Under the pieces are notes generated by a model, which saw nothing but the letters and a program-made list of their open reading frames with translations, did no database searches and had not been told where the DNA came from. Shown here in pieces: positions 14,365 to 16,431 of a stretch of DNA of 16,431 nucleotides. A program made the translations under genes and the position numbers. This stretch comes from Bacillota bacterium (GTDB lineage: Bacteria > Bacillota > Clostridia > Lachnospirales > Bianqueaceae), in NCBI GenBank assembly GCA_017467985.1, contig JAFUJY010000234.1:1-16431 (forward strand), written 5' to 3'. The number at the start of each line of letters is the position of its first letter. The first letter of the stretch is position 1.

Positions 14365-15459
14365 TTAGATACCCAATACCTTAGCCACGGATGTGCACAG
14401 AATCAGGAATGCACCCATACCATGCAGGTCGTTTTCGCTGGTGGGACGTGCACAATAATGAGCATAGTCACCAACACCGGTACCGATACAAATATTATCT
14501 ACGATAATGCCATTCTCGTTGTAACGCAGACGGTCAATAATACCGTGATAAGCCTTTACAACCACATCCATATACTTCTCATCCATCAGACCCAGCTTAA
14601 TGGCACGAGCAATGGCTGCAGCATACAGACAGGTACAAGAGGACTCTACCCAGTTGCCTTCCTGACCCCCCTTGTCCACTACCTGATACCACAGACCCGT
14701 CTTTTCATCCTGATAAGGAACCAGTGCAGTCAGCAGATCCACAGTCAAGCGGATGATCTCGGCACGATCCTTATGATCCTCCGGCAGGAACTCCAGCTCA
14801 TCCAGCATAGCAATCGGAACCCAACCCATGGAACGACCCCAGAACTCAGGAGACTTACCGGTTACAGGATCCGCCCACTTTACAGACTTGGTGGCGTCGT
14901 ATGCATGATACCACAGGCCGGTCTTATCATCTCTTGTCATCTTTTCCATCAGCTTGGCCTGATTGGTGCAGAAATCAAAATACTCAGGTTTATTAAACTT
15001 AGCAGCATACTCAGCCATAATGGGGCCACCCATGTACAGACCGTCCAGCCACATCTGGTTGGCACAGCTGGGATCCTTATGCCACAAACCACCTTCCGGA
15101 GTCTTGGGCAGATCATAAATTGTAGGAACCAGTACATCCAGCGCCTTCTTATAGCGCTCGTCACCGGTCTTCTCATACAGCTCATACAACAAAATACCAG
15201 GCTGAATATCATCCATCTGACCGGGATCCCACAGACGGATCTCGCCGTTTTCATTTACTTCATGATCAATCCACGCCTTATAATACTCGTAATACTTCTC
15301 CTCCCCGGTCAAGTGCCAGGTCTTCTGAACACCGGACAAAAATACACCCTGATGATAATGGAAACGATCCTTGGGCGGCAGCGCCTCGGGAGCGAACTTC
15401 TTCATCATGGTATCACATGCCATTTTTGCATATTCAACTGCGGTATGACCCTTATACAT
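14365..15459 (-). CDS. GH105 unsaturated rhamnogalacturonyl hydrolase (copy 2, promoter-proximal)
   Basis: 364 residues, cytoplasmic, tandem paralogue of the next gene. The catalytic set is complete: D84, H127/K128 in LWHKD, general acid D139 in MWLDGLYMGGP, H185 in WYHAYD, and W207 and R209 in FWGRS. Both copies therefore appear active. They are nearly identical in the C-terminal 50 residues but differ at 64-80, 128-133 and 188-198, mostly loop regions, which might alter subsite preference. The start was set at ATG 15459 with AGGAGG 8 bases upstream; the open frame upstream of it is leader and promoter DNA. It has its own promoter 36 bases upstream of the ATG. Its ribosome binding site is one arm of a 10-base inverted repeat. 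Confidence 0.94.
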   Translation of the reverse strand: MYKGHTAVEYAKMACDTMMKKFAPEALPPKDRFHYHQGVFLSGVQKTWHLTGEEKYYEYYKAWIDHEVNENGEIRLWDPGQMDDIQPGILLYELYEKTGDERYKKALDVLVPTIYDLPKTPEGGLWHKDPSCANQMWLDGLYMGGPIMAEYAAKFNKPEYFDFCTNQAKLMEKMTRDDKTGLWYHAYDATKSVKWADPVTGKSPEFWGRSMGWVPIAMLDELEFLPEDHKDRAEIIRLTVDLLTALVPYQDEKTGLWYQVVDKGGQEGNWVESSCTCLYAAAIARAIKLGLMDEKYMDVVVKAYHGIIDRLRYNENGIIVDNICIGTGVGDYAHYCARPTSENDLHGMGAFLILCTSVAKVLGI

Positions 15460-15465
15460 AATAGT

Positions 15466-15518
15466 AACCTCCTCAAGTGGGTTTATTTGCAATCATTATA
15501 CCACAACCTGAGGAGGTT
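15466..15518. repeat. 10-base inverted repeat bracketing the GH105 promoter -10 and including the ribosome binding site
   Basis: AACCTCCTCA (15466-15475) and TGAGGAGGTT (15509-15518) are perfect inverted copies 33 bases apart. On the minus strand the first arm is the AGGAGG ribosome binding site of GH105 copy 2. The second arm lies in the -35/-10 spacer, upstream of the predicted transcription start. It could be an operator dyad, or a structure that forms only in read-through RNA from the GH2 gene. Confidence 0.75.
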
Positions 15519-15524
15519 TATCAA
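15495..15524 (-). promoter_or_regulatory. Promoter of the GH105 pair
   Basis: Read on the minus strand: TTGATA (15524-15519), an 18-base spacer and a perfect TATAAT (15500-15495), placing the start near 15488. The leader is about 29 bases. The spacer contains the upstream arm of the inverted repeat. Confidence 0.75.
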
Positions 15525-15534
15525 CTACTAAATA

Positions 15535-16431
15535 TTAAAACTTGTGCATAGGACGCATTTGCAGTTCAAAATTAAAATGCTTTTCGTCCATACGGTACTG
15601 GGGAAGCAGCTGGGGCCCACAGGAATTGGAACCGGTACCGCTCTGACCGTAATCCAGGTTCAACACCGTCTTGTGGCTTTCCGGCAGCTGATGGGGATGG
15701 GCAGATGCCGCAATCTCCTGGGAGGTGTAGCGGCTGGCATTAAATGAAAAGCTCTCACCCAGCACTTCCAGACCCAGACCATAACCATCGCTCAAGCTCA
15801 TCCATTCCGTATCATAATGAGCACCATTTTCCTGGGGCTTGAGATAACACTCGAACATGCTGTCCACATCCGACTTAAAATGAGACTTATAAGAAGCATG
15901 GTGCTTATCCTGATAACTCTCATCGGGACCATATCCGAAGTATTCCACCTGATTGAATTCTTCCGGCAGTACCAGACGGATTCCAAAACGGGGCAGGAAG
16001 AAGGCACGGTCATTATTGCGCTTCAGATCCCGCTGGGTATCCTCCCGCACCTGCACGTCCGCGCTGAACCGCAGCTGGCCATCCTGGCAAATGGTCCAAC
16101 AGGACTTCACCCGTACCACCGGCTTCAAAGAGGGGGCTGCCAGGGCATATTCTGCCTGGAAATGCAGCATATCCGGACGTTCATCAAAGATTTCCAGCTT
16201 ACGGATCTGGGTCACAGCCTTGTCCACACCCCAATTTTTCCACACTTCGATGACATTACGGTCGTTGTCCATGGGGGCACGGAAGATTTCAAAGTCCACA
16301 GGCTCCTTCAACAGTTCTCGGCCATCATAGCAAATGCTGGCTAAGGCACCGGTCTTCTCCTTAAACTGATACATAAAGTCCACGCCGCGAACGTAAATAA
16401 TACCGTCCCGCTTCCACACTTCCAGTCCGCC
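15535..16431 (-). CDS. GH2 beta-galactosidase-type enzyme, C-terminal part (N-terminus outside window)
   Basis: 298 C-terminal residues of a large GH2 enzyme; the frame is open to the right edge, so the N-terminal, Ig-like and catalytic barrel domains lie outside. What is seen matches the beta-galactosidase domain 5 (small-chain) fold: FRAPMDND (50-57), close to the family's WRAPTDND, and GYGPDESYQD (166-175). Trp, His and Asn lie near the ASAHPHQ and GTGSNSCGPQ loops that normally complete the active site. GH2 enzymes of this type remove non-reducing beta-galactose, or in some members other beta-sugars. Next to GH105 genes a role in trimming galactan side chains of rhamnogalacturonan I is plausible. 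No terminator follows; the GH105 promoter starts 11 bases after the stop. Confidence 0.92.
   Translation of the reverse strand, partial: GGLEVWKRDGIIYVRGVDFMYQFKEKTGALASICYDGRELLKEPVDFEIFRAPMDNDRNVIEVWKNWGVDKAVTQIRKLEIFDERPDMLHFQAEYALAAPSLKPVVRVKSCWTICQDGQLRFSADVQVREDTQRDLKRNNDRAFFLPRFGIRLVLPEEFNQVEYFGYGPDESYQDKHHASYKSHFKSDVDSMFECYLKPQENGAHYDTEWMSLSDGYGLGLEVLGESFSFNASRYTSQEIAASAHPHQLPESHKTVLNLDYGQSGTGSNSCGPQLLPQYRMDEKHFNFELQMRPMHKF

Noticed and set aside
15466..15518. The inverted repeat as a terminator for the GH2 gene
   Set aside because: The loop would be 33 bases and no T-run follows the stem in the minus direction; a promoter lies within it instead.
14320..15531. A 403-codon plus-strand open frame across GH105 copy 2
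   Set aside because: It is antisense to a gene with a complete catalytic set and resembles the antisense frame over copy 1, as expected from duplicated codon-biased DNA.

Overview
The window looks like chromosome from a Gram-positive, low-to-moderate GC Clostridia, most likely a gut Lachnospiraceae-type organism. The grounds are strong AGGAGG-type ribosome binding sites, U-tailed hairpin terminators, TTGACA/TATAAT-type promoters, a ComEA-like protein, a DacF-like cell-wall protein, a yybP-ykoY riboswitch and cytoplasmic pectin-type glycosidases. The taxonomy is inferred from gene content only.

Layout. Positions 1-860 (minus) hold a comEA-like gene whose stop codon lies inside the ribosome binding site of a response-regulator gene that runs off the left edge. 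Divergent from these, 959-2278 (plus) encodes a secreted, membrane-anchored protein of the D-Ala-D-Ala carboxypeptidase (PBP5/DacF) fold. The catalytic Ser and Lys of its SxxK motif are replaced, so it is probably a pseudo-enzyme. A bidirectional terminator (2350-2379) separates it from a convergent minus-strand operon (6908 to 2403): a large GH106-like alpha-L-rhamnosidase, a histidine phosphatase and a DppA-type M55 D-aminopeptidase, with gaps of 9 and 12 bases. Divergent from that operon, with overlapping promoters, is typA/bipA (7053-8888, plus), closed by a strong terminator.

Positions 8961-11860 form one regulatory unit: a near-consensus promoter, a yybP-ykoY (Mn2+) riboswitch, a terminator that competes with the aptamer's P1 helix, and a P2-type cation ATPase of 885 residues. 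This is best read as a metal-induced efflux or homeostasis switch. Beyond it lie a pair of 27-base direct repeats and two overlapping minus-strand genes, a nucleotidyltransferase-fold protein and a small winged-helix-like protein.

Positions 13211-16431 (minus) are a pectin-utilisation segment: the C-terminal part of a GH2 beta-galactosidase-type enzyme, then two tandem GH105 unsaturated rhamnogalacturonyl hydrolases with their own promoter, ending at a terminator. None of the glycosidases whose N-terminus is visible has a signal peptide. The simplest picture is that rhamnogalacturonan-type oligosaccharides are imported and trimmed in the cytoplasm by the GH2, GH105 and GH106 enzymes. No transporter, lyase or dedicated regulator is in the window.

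The observations most worth a second look are the active-site-less PBP5 homologue, an inverted repeat that could hide the ribosome binding site of the second GH105 gene only in read-through transcripts, the glycosidase/phosphatase/D-aminopeptidase operon, and the nucleotidyltransferase/winged-helix pair sitting directly behind a terminator. No mobile element, CRISPR array, tRNA or rRNA was seen.
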